The notes beneath the pieces are model-generated. The model saw only the letters and a list, made by a program, of their open reading frames with translations. It was not told where the DNA came from and made no database searches. A DNA stretch of 64,000 bases from Stenotrophomonas maltophilia (GTDB lineage Bacteria > Pseudomonadota > Gammaproteobacteria > Xanthomonadales > Xanthomonadaceae). Both the position numbers and the translations under genes were made by a program. Below are positions 32,222-40,335 of this stretch, piece after piece. Numbering within the stretch: the stretch's first letter is position 1; the number at the start of each line of letters is the position of its first letter. The DNA lies in NCBI GenBank assembly GCA_002363385.1, contig DEVL01000001.1, positions 124,001 through 188,000 of the forward strand. The letters run 5' to 3'.

Positions 32222-33488
32222 GCGCGAGCGCGGCGGCGGCCGGTTGCACGCGCTGGCCCAGACGCCAGGCGATCACGCCCCCGGCGAGGGTCAGCACGCC
32301 GACGAAACCGCACACCCCCAGCCAGTCCCAGCGGGTATAGAACACGCCGCCAAGTACGCCGGCCACGCTGGAGCCCAGGTAGTAGGCGAACAGGTACAGC
32401 GCAGACGCTTCGGCGCGCATCGCGCCGGCACGGCTGCCGACCCAGCTGCTGGCCACCGAGTGGCCACCGAAGAAGCCGAAGGTCACCAGCGCGATGCCGG
32501 CCGCCATGCAGCCCAACCACGGCATCGCCAGCAGCACGATGCCCAGCGCGATCAGTGCATAGCAGATCGCCAGCACGCGGCTGCGGCCATGGCGGTTGGC
32601 CTGCTGCCCCATCCAGGCCGAGCTGAAGGTGCCGACCAGATACACGCTGAAGATCAGGCCGACGACGGTCTGGCTGAGGCCATACGGCGGCGCCAGCAAA
32701 TGGAAGCCGAGATAGTTGTAGAGGGTGACGAACACGCCCATCAGCACGAAGGCAGTGGCGAACAACCACGGCAACCCGGGATCGCCGAACAGGCTGCGCC
32801 AGCGCGAAGGCAGTTCGCGCAGGCCGCCACGGCGGCTCTGGAAGTGGCGTGATGGCGGCAGCTGGATCCACAACAGCACGGTACTGAGCAGTGCGATCAG
32901 CGAGACCACGCCGATACCCCAGCGCCAGCCCCAATGGTCGGCCACGATGCCCGCGATGAGACGGCCGCTCATGCCGCCGATCGCGTTGCCACCGATATAC
33001 AGGCCCATCGCCAGGCCCAGCGCGCGGCTGTCCATCTCCTCGGCGAGGTAGGTCATGCCGACCGCCGGGACGCCACTGAGCGCGATGCCAAGCAGCGTGC
33101 GCAGCACCAGCAGCGTGGTCCAGTCATCCACCATCGCGGTGGCGACAGACAACACGCTGGACGCCAGCAACGCCGCGACCATCACGCTGCGGCGGCCGAT
33201 GCGGTCGGCGATCAATCCCGCGATCAGCATCGAGACCGCCAGCAGACCGGTGCTCAGCGACAGGGTCAGCGCACTGCTGGCCGCGGAGACGCCGAAGTGG
33301 CGACTGAATTCCGGCAGCAGCGGCTGCACCGTGTAGAGCAGCCCGAAGGTGGAGAAGCCGGCCAGGAACAGCGCGGCCGCCGTGCGCCGGAAGGCCGGGG
33401 TGCCCTGCTGGATCTGATCGCCGGCCACCGCTGCTGCGGTGGTGGCTAGGGGGCTGCGGTCGGGGACCGCTGCGGTGTCGCCATTCAT
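32211..33488 (-). CDS. MFS transporter (YnfM-like putative efflux permease)
   Basis: A 425-residue inner-membrane protein with about 12 hydrophobic helices. The motif between helices 2 and 3, GLIADRIGRRSVMVAALLAS, is the MFS A motif. The cytoplasmic N terminus of 30 residues is hydrophilic. The closest recognised type is E. coli YnfM, an uncharacterised drug/sugar-type efflux protein. ATG 33488 is clear. It is convergent with a LysR gene, overlapping by 11 nt. Confidence 0.87.
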   Translation of the reverse strand: MNGDTAAVPDRSPLATTAAAVAGDQIQQGTPAFRRTAAALFLAGFSTFGLLYTVQPLLPEFSRHFGVSAASSALTLSLSTGLLAVSMLIAGLIADRIGRRSVMVAALLASSVLSVATAMVDDWTTLLVLRTLLGIALSGVPAVGMTYLAEEMDSRALGLAMGLYIGGNAIGGMSGRLIAGIVADHWGWRWGIGVVSLIALLSTVLLWIQLPPSRHFQSRRGGLRELPSRWRSLFGDPGLPWLFATAFVLMGVFVTLYNYLGFHLLAPPYGLSQTVVGLIFSVYLVGTFSSAWMGQQANRHGRSRVLAICYALIALGIVLLAMPWLGCMAAGIALVTFGFFGGHSVASSWVGSRAGAMRAEASALYLFAYYLGSSVAGVLGGVFYTRWDWLGVCGFVGVLTLAGGVIAWRLGQRVQPAAAALALSR

Positions 33489-33576
33489 GCCGGTAAGGCC
33501 CGCGTGGACGGGCCGGAGCGAGGAGTCAGCGCTCAGGATAGGCAGCGCCGGCAGGTCGATCCATCACCCGATAGGT

Positions 33577-33607
33577 CTGAATCGAGACGCTGGAGATATC
33601 GATTCAG
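33577..33607. other. Perfect 9-bp inverted repeat downstream of lepB paralogue
   Basis: CTGAATCGA (33577-33585) and TCGATTCAG (33599-33607) are separated by 13 nt. It lies 13 nt past the signal peptidase stop and about 90 nt upstream of the MFS start, both on the minus strand. It could be a weak terminator or an operator for the MFS gene. Confidence 0.4.
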
Positions 33608-33620
33608 TTCGCGACGGGCA

Positions 33621-34253
33621 TTACAGCGTCTGCCAGGTCAGGCCTTCACCGCGCCGGTAGTAGACGTGCGAGGCCTTGCCGTACAGCGCGCTGGCCTGCA
33701 CCAGCCCGAAGAAACGTCCGTCGGCACTGTTGCCGCGGTGGTCGCCGAGCATCAGCACCTGCCCGGCGGGCACGGTCAGGCCGGTGATGTCCGGGCCACC
33801 GCCCTGGCCCAGATCCAGCTGCGCCAGATGCTGACCGAAGTCTTCGATCTCACCCACCCCGGCCTGGGCCAGCGGATGGCCGTTGATGCTCAGGTGGCCA
33901 TCGTGCAGCTCGACCCGATCCCCGCCGACCGCCGCGATGCGCTTGATCAGACGGGTGCCGTCCTGCGGTGAATCGAACACGGCCACGTCACCGCGCTGCG
34001 GCTGACCGGTGTGCAGCAGCTCCATCGAGGTGAACGGCAGGCGCACCCCGTAGGCGCGCATGTCCACCACCACCCGGTCGCCCGGCATCAGCGTGTGCTG
34101 CATCGAGCCGCTGGGCACCTGGTAGTGGTTGGCCAAGGTGTCGCGCGCCGCGGCGAGCAGGCCGAGCATCACCAGCAGCGGCAGGGCTTCCTTCTTCAGC
34201 CAGCGCAGCAGGCGGTGGTCGGTGGGGGCAGAGGCGACGGCGGGGGTTTCCAT
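33621..34253 (-). CDS. lepB: Signal peptidase I (short paralogue)
   Basis: A 210-residue type I signal peptidase. It has one membrane helix (about 23-39, ALPLLVMLGLLAAARDT) and a periplasmic catalytic domain. The nucleophile is S50 in QVPSGSMQHTL. The general base is K104 in GTRLIKRIAAVGGD. VLMLGDHRGNSADGRFFG is the C-terminal signature. E. coli LepB has two membrane helices and 324 residues, so this is a compact form, probably a second copy beside a housekeeping lepB next to lepA elsewhere. ATG 34253 opens the conserved region. Confidence 0.9.
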   Translation of the reverse strand: METPAVASAPTDHRLLRWLKKEALPLLVMLGLLAAARDTLANHYQVPSGSMQHTLMPGDRVVVDMRAYGVRLPFTSMELLHTGQPQRGDVAVFDSPQDGTRLIKRIAAVGGDRVELHDGHLSINGHPLAQAGVGEIEDFGQHLAQLDLGQGGGPDITGLTVPAGQVLMLGDHRGNSADGRFFGLVQASALYGKASHVYYRRGEGLTWQTL

Positions 34254-34431
34254 ACGGGCGCTCCAGGGAGTATGTGGCTGTGACCGGACGGACGGCGGGC
34301 AAGTTCCCTGCCCCGCGCTGAAAAAGCTACGCACTGTTTACGCCGGGCCGGCCCGGCCGGCATCGCGGTTTTACGGGGCGCAGCCGCATCGTGGCGACAC
34401 CGCGCCGAAGAGCGCTTCGAAGAGACGTTCC

Positions 34432-34842
34432 ATGACCATCCTGCTGATCCGGCACACACCGTCGAACGCCGTGCCGGACGCGTCGCCGCTGCCTGCGCGG
34501 GTCGCCGGGCACCGCCTGGCCTGCCGCGACTGCGACTCCCTGCCGGCGCTGGTGCGCTGCCTGCAGCGCGCCCAGCGCAGCCGCCCGGCGCTGGTCCTGA
34601 TCGCCACCGCAGCGGTCGATGCACCGCAATGGGCGCGCTACGGCCAGGCACTGCGCACCGCGCTGGACGACCTGCCGGCGCCGTACATCGAAATGGCCAG
34701 CAACGACGACGACGCGCTGGACGAGCACCTGCATCCGCAGCATGCCCCGGCCGCGCGGGTCGTCTGCAGCAGCGGCCGCCAGGATGCGTGCCGCCTGTCG
34801 TTGGCGATCGCCGCCCATCGCCTGCAGGCCGTGGAGGGCTGA
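34432..34842 (+). CDS. Degenerate type II dehydroquinase-like protein 1
   Basis: A 136-residue protein I could not assign to a named family directly. It begins MTILLIRHTP, has RPALVLIATAAVDAPQWARY and APYIEMASNDDDALDEH, and ends in a helix, DACRLSLAIAAHRLQ. The order matches the type II 3-dehydroquinate dehydratase fold and its neighbour at 34846, but none of the catalytic Asn, Arg, Tyr or His positions is kept. The start ATG 34432 gives the short frame; the longer frame overlaps the lepB promoter. Stop to next start is 3 nt. Confidence 0.6.
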   Translation: MTILLIRHTPSNAVPDASPLPARVAGHRLACRDCDSLPALVRCLQRAQRSRPALVLIATAAVDAPQWARYGQALRTALDDLPAPYIEMASNDDDALDEHLHPQHAPAARVVCSSGRQDACRLSLAIAAHRLQAVEG

Positions 34843-34845
34843 GCC

Positions 34846-35295
34846 ATGTCGATCTTCATCATTCGTGGGCCGGAAGCGACCGGGCAGCTGATCCGTACCG
34901 CGCAGCCGTTGCCGGCACTGGTCCTGAAATCCCTGGTGCACCGCGCGATCGATGCGGGCACCACGGTGGCGATCCGCGCCTGTGGCTCGGAACAGGAGCT
35001 GCTGGATGCCCTGCGCGTGGCCGATCACAGCCGGGGCGAAGTCACCCTGCTTGATCCCGGTGCATGCGTGGACAGCGCACGCCTGCAGCGGCTGCTGCCG
35101 CATCTGCACAACGCCTACGTGGAAGTGCACGACGACGATGCGCGCGCCCCGGAGGCGTGCCTGCCGGCGGATGTGGGCCAGCGCATCGGCGTGGCGCGCG
35201 GGTACTGCGCGCAAAGTTACATGCACGCGCTGGAGATCGCGCTGGATCACCTGGGGTGCAGTGAGATCGCCGAGGGCGTGCACGTGGGGACGTGA
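34846..35295 (+). CDS. Degenerate type II dehydroquinase (AroQ)-like protein 2
   Basis: A 149-residue protein that aligns by eye along the whole of type II dehydroquinases. FIIRGPEATG matches the INGPNLN strand. SEQELLDALRVAD matches the SEGELID helix. VTLLDPGACVDS matches the LNAGGLTHTS strand. YVEVHDDDARAPEA matches IEVHISNVHAREEF. SYMHALEIALDHL matches the final helix. E93, H95 and R100 are kept, but the N-terminal Asn pair and the active-site Arg/Tyr loop are lost, so dehydratase activity is unlikely. GGAGG precedes the ATG. Co-transcribed with the gene upstream. Confidence 0.65.
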   Translation: MSIFIIRGPEATGQLIRTAQPLPALVLKSLVHRAIDAGTTVAIRACGSEQELLDALRVADHSRGEVTLLDPGACVDSARLQRLLPHLHNAYVEVHDDDARAPEACLPADVGQRIGVARGYCAQSYMHALEIALDHLGCSEIAEGVHVGT

Positions 35296-35308
35296 TGCGC
35301 GGGGTCGG

Positions 35309-35426
35309 TGGGGCGGGCGCTGGGGTCCTATGCCCTTGGAGGCGAAATAAAGGGGGAGGGGGCGGCCTCAGGCCGACGCCGGAGGACATTCGCCGGAAAG
35401 GGCATAGGGGCCCAGCGCCCGCCCCA
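35309..35426. repeat. Inverted-repeat element C (118 bp, 29-bp ends)
   Basis: 35309-35337 and 35398-35426 are reverse complements over 29 bp with two mismatches (outer sequence TGGGGCGGGCGCTGGG). The 60-bp interior is G-rich, with GGCGGCCTCAGGCCGACGCC. It starts 14 nt after the stop of the AroQ-like gene. It is not coding and is unlike elements A and B. Confidence 0.7.
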
Positions 35427-35441
35427 GCGGAGCAGCAACCC

Positions 35442-35474
35442 AAAAAAACGGCAGGGTTTCCCCTGCCGTTTTCG
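35442..35474 (-). terminator. Rho-independent terminator (dcp)
   Basis: AACGGCAGGG, loop TTTC, then CCCTGCCGTT, with seven A on the left and TTTTCG on the right. It can act in both directions. On the minus strand it ends the peptidase message with a seven-T run. Confidence 0.85.
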
Positions 35475-35498
35475 TTTCAGCGTGTACCGGTGGCAGGC

Positions 35499-35524
35499 GT
35501 ACCGACCAACGGTCGGTACCTACC
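35499..35524. repeat. GTAG-type REP palindrome
   Basis: GTACCGACC AAC GGTCGGTAC followed by CTACC. It lies just downstream of the peptidase stop, between it and the terminator. Confidence 0.75.
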
Positions 35525-35536
35525 GGGATGCCGCGA

Positions 35537-37693
35537 TTACTTCAGCCCACGATTGACCAGCAGCGGTTCCACCGACGGATCCTTGCCGCGGAACTCGCGG
35601 TACAGATCGGCCAGCTCCACGCTGTTGCCGCGCGAGAGGATCTTGTCGCGGAACACCTGACCGTTCTCCGGGGTCAGGCCGCCGTTCTCCTTGAACCACT
35701 CGAAGGCGTCATGGTCGAGCACTTCGGCCCAGAAGTAGGCGTAGTAACCGGACGAATACCCGCCACCCCAGATGTGATCGAAGTAGCTGGTGCGGTAGCG
35801 CGGCGGCACCTGCGGCAGGTCGACCTTGAACTTCTTCAGCGCGGCCGCTTCAAACGGCGCGACGTCCTGCAGCTTGGCGTCGGCCGGCTGGGTGTGCCAG
35901 GCCAGGTCGAGCAGTGCCGCCGAGAGATACTCGGTGGTCGCATAGCCCTGGTTGAAGGTGCGGGCCTTGAGGATCTTGTCGACCAGCGCCTGCGGCATCG
36001 GCTCGCCGGTCTTGTAGTTCTTGGCGTAGTTGGCGAAGACCTTCGGGTCCAGCGCCCAATGCTCGTTGAACTGCGAGGGGAACTCGACGAAATCGCGCGA
36101 GGTGCTGGTGCCGGCGATGGACGGGTACTTCACCTTCGAGAACATGCCGTGCAGCGCATGGCCGAACTCATGGAACATCGTGGTCACGTCATCGAAGCTC
36201 AGCAGCGCGGGCTGGCCGGCGGCGGGCTTGGTGAAGTTGCACACGTTGTAGACCACCGGCTTGGCACCGGTCAGGCCGTCCTGTTCGACGAACACGTCCA
36301 TCCAGGCGCCGCCGGACTTGCTGTCACGCTTGAAGTAGTCGGTGTAGAACAGGGCCAGCGAGGTGCCGTCCTTGTCGAACACTTCGTAGACCTTCATGTC
36401 CGGGTGGTAGGTCGGGATGTCGGTACGCGGCTTGAAGGTGATGCCATACAACTGCGTGGCGGCGTAGAAGACGCCGTTCTGCAGCACGTTGTCCATCTCG
36501 AAGTATGGCTTGATCTGCGATTCGTCCAGGTCGTACTGCGCCTTGCGCACCTGTTCGGCGTAGAAGTCCCAATCGGAGGCGGCCAGCTTGAAGCCGCCCT
36601 TCTGCGCGTCGATCACCTTCTGCATTTCGCTGATTTCGCCACGCGCCTTGGCAGTGGCGGCCGGCACGGTGTCGGTCAGCAGCTTGAGCGCGGCGGCCGG
36701 GGTCTTGGCCATCTGGTCAGCCAGGCTGTAGGCGGCGTAGTTCTCGAAGCCGAGCAGCTTGGCCTTCTGCGCGCGCAACTGGGCCAGGCGCTGGATGGTC
36801 TCGCGGGTGTCGTTGGCGTCGCCCTTTTCGGCACGGGTTTCCGACGCCTTCAGCACCGCAGCACGCTGCTCGCGGTCGCTCAGCGAGCCAAGCACCGGCT
36901 GCTGGGTGGTGTTCTGCAGCGGCAGCAGGTACTTGCCTTCAAGATTGCGGGCCTTGGCATCGGCGGCGGCGGTGTTGATCGCATCCTCGTCCAGGCCGGC
37001 CAGCTTGGCCTTGTCATCGACTACCACGGCACCGGCGGCGGTCGCAGCCACCAAGCGAGTGTGGAACTGGGTTGCCAGCGTGGTTTCTTCCACGTTGAGC
37101 TTGCGCAGCGAGGCCTTGTCGGCATCGTTCAACTGCGCACCGGCTCGCACGAACTCCTGGTAGTCACGTTCGACCAGGCGCTTCTGCACCGGGTCCAGGC
37201 CCAGCGCGTCGCGCTGGTCGTAGATGGTCTTGATGCGGGCGAACAGCTTCGGGTCGAGGTTGATCTCGTCCTGGTGCTCGGCCAGCTTCGGGGCGACTTC
37301 TTCCTGGACCTTCTGGCGTGCATCGTTGGTGTCGGCCTGGACCAGACCGAAGAAGATGCGCGACACGCGGGTCAGGGTCTCGCCGCTGCGCTCCAGCGCT
37401 TCGATGGTGTTGTCGAAGGTGGCCGGCTCGGGGTTGTCGGCGATCTTGCGGACCTCGGCCAGGTGTTGCTTCATGCCTTCGTTGAAGGCCGGCAGGTAGT
37501 CACTGTCCTTGATCTTGTCGAACGGCGGCGCCTGGAACGGCAGCGTGCTGGCGCTCAACAGCGGGTTGGCGGACGCATCGGCCGGCTGCTGGGTCGGGGC
37601 GGGCTGGGTATCGGTCACGGGGGTGGACTCCTTGCCGGAACAGGCCGCCAGCGCCAGGCTGATGGCAGCGGCCAAAACTACGGTACGCGACAT
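35537..37693 (-). CDS. dcp: M3 family metallopeptidase lipoprotein (dipeptidyl carboxypeptidase Dcp-like)
   Basis: A 718-residue zinc peptidase. The N-terminal lipoprotein signal is LALAAC with lipid-bearing C18, so it is placed on the periplasmic face of a membrane. A helical N-terminal region (about 45-300) precedes the catalytic domain. HEFGH at 508-512 provides the zinc ligands, and the third Glu is in the EFPSQFNEHW region. GGGYSSGYYAYFWAEVL near the C terminus is the substrate-binding loop of M3 enzymes. It probably trims C-terminal dipeptides from peptides. Start ATG 37693. Confidence 0.93.
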   Translation of the reverse strand: MSRTVVLAAAISLALAACSGKESTPVTDTQPAPTQQPADASANPLLSASTLPFQAPPFDKIKDSDYLPAFNEGMKQHLAEVRKIADNPEPATFDNTIEALERSGETLTRVSRIFFGLVQADTNDARQKVQEEVAPKLAEHQDEINLDPKLFARIKTIYDQRDALGLDPVQKRLVERDYQEFVRAGAQLNDADKASLRKLNVEETTLATQFHTRLVAATAAGAVVVDDKAKLAGLDEDAINTAAADAKARNLEGKYLLPLQNTTQQPVLGSLSDREQRAAVLKASETRAEKGDANDTRETIQRLAQLRAQKAKLLGFENYAAYSLADQMAKTPAAALKLLTDTVPAATAKARGEISEMQKVIDAQKGGFKLAASDWDFYAEQVRKAQYDLDESQIKPYFEMDNVLQNGVFYAATQLYGITFKPRTDIPTYHPDMKVYEVFDKDGTSLALFYTDYFKRDSKSGGAWMDVFVEQDGLTGAKPVVYNVCNFTKPAAGQPALLSFDDVTTMFHEFGHALHGMFSKVKYPSIAGTSTSRDFVEFPSQFNEHWALDPKVFANYAKNYKTGEPMPQALVDKILKARTFNQGYATTEYLSAALLDLAWHTQPADAKLQDVAPFEAAALKKFKVDLPQVPPRYRTSYFDHIWGGGYSSGYYAYFWAEVLDHDAFEWFKENGGLTPENGQVFRDKILSRGNSVELADLYREFRGKDPSVEPLLVNRGLK

Positions 37694-37839
37694 GAAACGG
37701 GCTCCTTGGATGAGGGCGCGGGACGGAAAATCCCGCAGCCGATCACCCTACTCCCAAAGCCCGCAGGCGGCATGTGCCGGTCGTGGCGCGTGACTGTGCG
37801 GGCCGTGGGGGCTGCCCCGTCCGGCCCGCCCGGCGGCGC

Positions 37840-38442
37840 TCAGACGGTGCCGCGGGTCTTGCCCTGCCAGGGGCGGTAGTACTCGCGGATCGCGGCCATG
37901 TCGGCCACGTCGTTGCCGGTGGGATGGAACAACGGGCCGATGCCGATGGTCTTTTCCGGGTAGTGGAAGTACGCGGCCAGCACCGGCACATCGGCCATGC
38001 GCGCGATCTTGAGGAAGCCGGCCTTCCAGTGCTGCACCGCCTTGCGCGTGCCTTCCGGGGTGATCGCGTACCACAGGCGGTCCGAGCCACGGATCAGGCT
38101 GACCGCCTGCTCCACGGTGCCCTGCGGCGAGCTGCGGTCCAGCGGGATGACGCCGAGCTTGCGCAGCAGCGGGCCCAGCGGCCACCAGAACAACGAGGCC
38201 TTGCCCAGCACCTTGACCTGCATGCCCAGGGCGATCTTGGCCGCCATGCCCCAGAAGCCGTCCCAGTTGGACGAATGCGGGGCGATGATGAACACCACTT
38301 TGGGCACATCGGGCAGGGTGCCGGTCACTTTCCATCCGCCAAGGCGCAGCGTGCAGCGGGCCAGCCAGCGGAGGAAGCGGTTCGGTTTGACCTGCGGCAT
38401 GTTCGGCGGAACCACCGGCAACAGCGGACTTCGGTTGTTCAA
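37840..38442 (-). CDS. PlsC-like glycerolipid acyltransferase
   Basis: A 200-residue membrane-associated acyltransferase, probably acting on lysophospholipids or a related acyl acceptor. The catalytic HX4D is HSSNWD at 56-61. The acceptor-binding PEGTR is at 129-133. Length is short for PlsC (about 240). The start is TTG at 38442, with GGGAG about 7 nt upstream; no in-frame ATG precedes the HX4D motif closely except M15. Four nt separate it from the arfB stop, so the two are one transcription unit. Confidence 0.85.
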   Translation of the reverse strand: MNNRSPLLPVVPPNMPQVKPNRFLRWLARCTLRLGGWKVTGTLPDVPKVVFIIAPHSSNWDGFWGMAAKIALGMQVKVLGKASLFWWPLGPLLRKLGVIPLDRSSPQGTVEQAVSLIRGSDRLWYAITPEGTRKAVQHWKAGFLKIARMADVPVLAAYFHYPEKTIGIGPLFHPTGNDVADMAAIREYYRPWQGKTRGTV

Positions 38443-38446
38443 GCAA

Positions 38447-38878
38447 TCACTCCCAATTGCGTGTGGTGCGCCCGCGCTTGATCTGCGCGCGCCCCTTTTT
38501 GGCGTCCAGACGACGCAGTTTCGACCCGTAGGTCGGCTTGGTGGCCACGCGTGCCTTGGGCACGCTCAGCCCCGCCTGGATGAAGGCGGCCAGTCGATCG
38601 CGCGCGTCCTCGCGGTTACGGTCCTGGGTACGGAAACGCTGTGCATCGATGACCAGCACGCCTTCGCCGGTCATGCGCCGGTCGCGGCGGGCCAGCAGGC
38701 GCGCGCGCAACGGCTCGGGCAACGACGGCGAACCGGCCACATCGAAGCGCAGTTCGACGGCGGTGGAGACCTTGTTGACGTTCTGGCCACCGGCGCCGCT
38801 GGCGCGCACGAACCGCTCGACGAGTTCCGTATCCGGAATCGTCAGGTGCGCGCTGATGGTGACTGGCCCGTTGCCCAT
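38447..38878 (-). CDS. arfB: Alternative ribosome-rescue factor ArfB (peptidyl-tRNA hydrolase)
   Basis: A 143-residue release-factor-like protein that frees ribosomes stalled without a stop codon. The catalytic GGQ is at residues 30-32 in VRASGAGGQNVNKVSTAVELRF. The C-terminal tail is basic (KKGRAQIKRGRTTRNWE) and would enter the mRNA channel. ATG 38878 or the ATG three codons earlier (38887) could start translation; neither has a clear ribosome site. It precedes the acyltransferase gene by 4 nt. Confidence 0.93.
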   Translation of the reverse strand: MGNGPVTISAHLTIPDTELVERFVRASGAGGQNVNKVSTAVELRFDVAGSPSLPEPLRARLLARRDRRMTGEGVLVIDAQRFRTQDRNREDARDRLAAFIQAGLSVPKARVATKPTYGSKLRRLDAKKGRAQIKRGRTTRNWE

Positions 38879-39015
38879 GGGCCGCATTGTAAGGGGAGGA
38901 CCGCCGGCAGGGTGACTGCAACGTGCGTGGATGTCGCCGATAACGTCCGCAAATACGGTCTGATGACGCCATCGCGGGTATTCTCCGGACTCCACGCAAC
39001 GCAGGATGCTTCGCA

Positions 39016-39564
39016 ATGTCCCTGATCCGACCGATGGCCCGCCGCGGCCTGACCCGCCTCACTCTGGCCCTGGCGCTGGGCCTGGCCGCGATCGCGCCGG
39101 CCATGGCTGCACCGCCGTCGGATGCCGACATCAACCGGCTGCTGGCCGCGTCGCGGGCGCAGAGCATGCTCGATACGATGCTGCCGCAGATCGAGGCGAT
39201 GCAGCGCCAGCAGTTCCAGCAGGTAGCGCAGCAGCGTCAGCTGGATGCGACGCAGCAAGCGCAGCTGCAGCGGATCGAGCAGCGGACCAGCCAGACGGTG
39301 CGCCAGGCGCTGTCCTGGAAGGAGCTGCGGCCGATGTATGTGGATCTGTACAAGCAGACCTTCAGCAAGGAAGACGTGCTGGCGATGGCGGAGTTCTACG
39401 AGAGCTCGGCGGGCCAGAGTCTGTTGGACAAGACGCCGGCGCTGATGCAGAACGTGATGGTGGCGATCCAGGCCAAGATGCAGCCACTGTTCGTGGATCT
39501 GCAGAAGGACCTGGAGGCGATCGTCAATGAGCCGACGCCGGCGGCCGCGCCGGCGAAGAAGTAA
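39016..39564 (+). CDS. DUF2059 exported protein
   Basis: A 182-residue secreted protein. A signal peptide (residues 1-32, LTLALALGLAAIAPAMA ending before APP) is followed by two helical repeats, including LLAASRAQSMLDTMLPQIEA and YKQTFSKEDVLAMAEFYES. The segment FYESSAGQSLLDKTPALMQ is the DUF2059 signature. The function is unknown. It is divergent from arfB. Confidence 0.85.
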   Translation: MSLIRPMARRGLTRLTLALALGLAAIAPAMAAPPSDADINRLLAASRAQSMLDTMLPQIEAMQRQQFQQVAQQRQLDATQQAQLQRIEQRTSQTVRQALSWKELRPMYVDLYKQTFSKEDVLAMAEFYESSAGQSLLDKTPALMQNVMVAIQAKMQPLFVDLQKDLEAIVNEPTPAAAPAKK

Positions 39565-39567
39565 TCG

Positions 39568-39590
39568 GTAGAGCCGACCGCTGGTCGGCT
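39568..39590. repeat. GTAG-type REP overlapping a stop codon
   Basis: GTAGAGCCGACCGCTGGTCGGCT contains the 7-bp stem AGCCGACC/GGTCGGCT. The TAG stop of the minus-strand pseudouridine synthase gene (39589-39591) lies at its end. Confidence 0.8.
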
Positions 39591-40335
39591 ATCGCACGTC
39601 CCAGCCGAACAGATCCATCGCTTTGCGGAATTCGCCGTCCACCGGTGCGCTGATGTCCATCGGCGTGCCATCCGGATGCGGGAAGCGCAGGCGCTCGGCG
39701 TGCAGGAGCATGCGGTGGATGCCCTGCATGCGGAAGCTGCGGTTGTGGCGGCCGTCGCCGTGGCTGGTGTCGCCGATCAGGTGATGCGAGAGGTGCTTGA
39801 GGTGCCGGCGGATCTGGCGGAACCGGCCGGTCTGCGGCTGGCAGCGCAGCAGGGCGTAGCGTGAGGTCTCGAACTCGCCCATCGGGATGGCGATCTCGCC
39901 CACGGCGACGCGCTGGAAGTGGGTGATCGCCTGTTTCTTGACCGGCTTGCCGGGGCCGCCATCGAGGTCGTGGTCAACGGTGAAGGCCTCGTCGGCCGGC
40001 CAGCCGCGGCAGATCGCAAGGTAGTCCTTGGTGACGTCGCCGCCCATCAGCGATTTGCCGAGCACGCTGGCGCTTTCGCGATCAAAGGCGAGCAGCAGGC
40101 AGCCGCTGGTGGCGCGATCCAGACGGTGGACAAGAAAGATCGGTTTGCCGAGCTGTTCGCGCAGGCGGTCGGCGAGGAAGTCGTCTTCGCCCCGGGCAAG
40201 CTTGCTGTCGTGGACCATCAACCCGGCGGGCTTGTTGACCACGGCGAGCTGGTCGTCCAGGTGCAGCAGCTGCAGGGGCGGAAGCGCCGCAGGCGCCTCG
40301 GCGATGGCCTCGGCCTGCAGCTCGATCGCGCTCAT
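39589..40335 (-). CDS. truC: tRNA pseudouridine synthase TruC-like (RluA family)
   Basis: A 248-residue RluA-type pseudouridine synthase. The catalytic motif is LVHRLDRATSGCLLLAFD, with the Asp of HRLD. The N terminus HLDDQLAVVNKPAGLMVH lacks an S4 domain, which favours TruC (tRNA position 65) over RluC/D. RQIRRHLKHLSHHLIGD is the conserved C-terminal motif. Its ATG overlaps the ubiB stop as ATGA, so it ends the ubiJ-ubiB-truC operon. A REP lies on its stop codon. Confidence 0.85.
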   Translation of the reverse strand: MSAIELQAEAIAEAPAALPPLQLLHLDDQLAVVNKPAGLMVHDSKLARGEDDFLADRLREQLGKPIFLVHRLDRATSGCLLLAFDRESASVLGKSLMGGDVTKDYLAICRGWPADEAFTVDHDLDGGPGKPVKKQAITHFQRVAVGEIAIPMGEFETSRYALLRCQPQTGRFRQIRRHLKHLSHHLIGDTSHGDGRHNRSFRMQGIHRMLLHAERLRFPHPDGTPMDISAPVDGEFRKAMDLFGWDVR

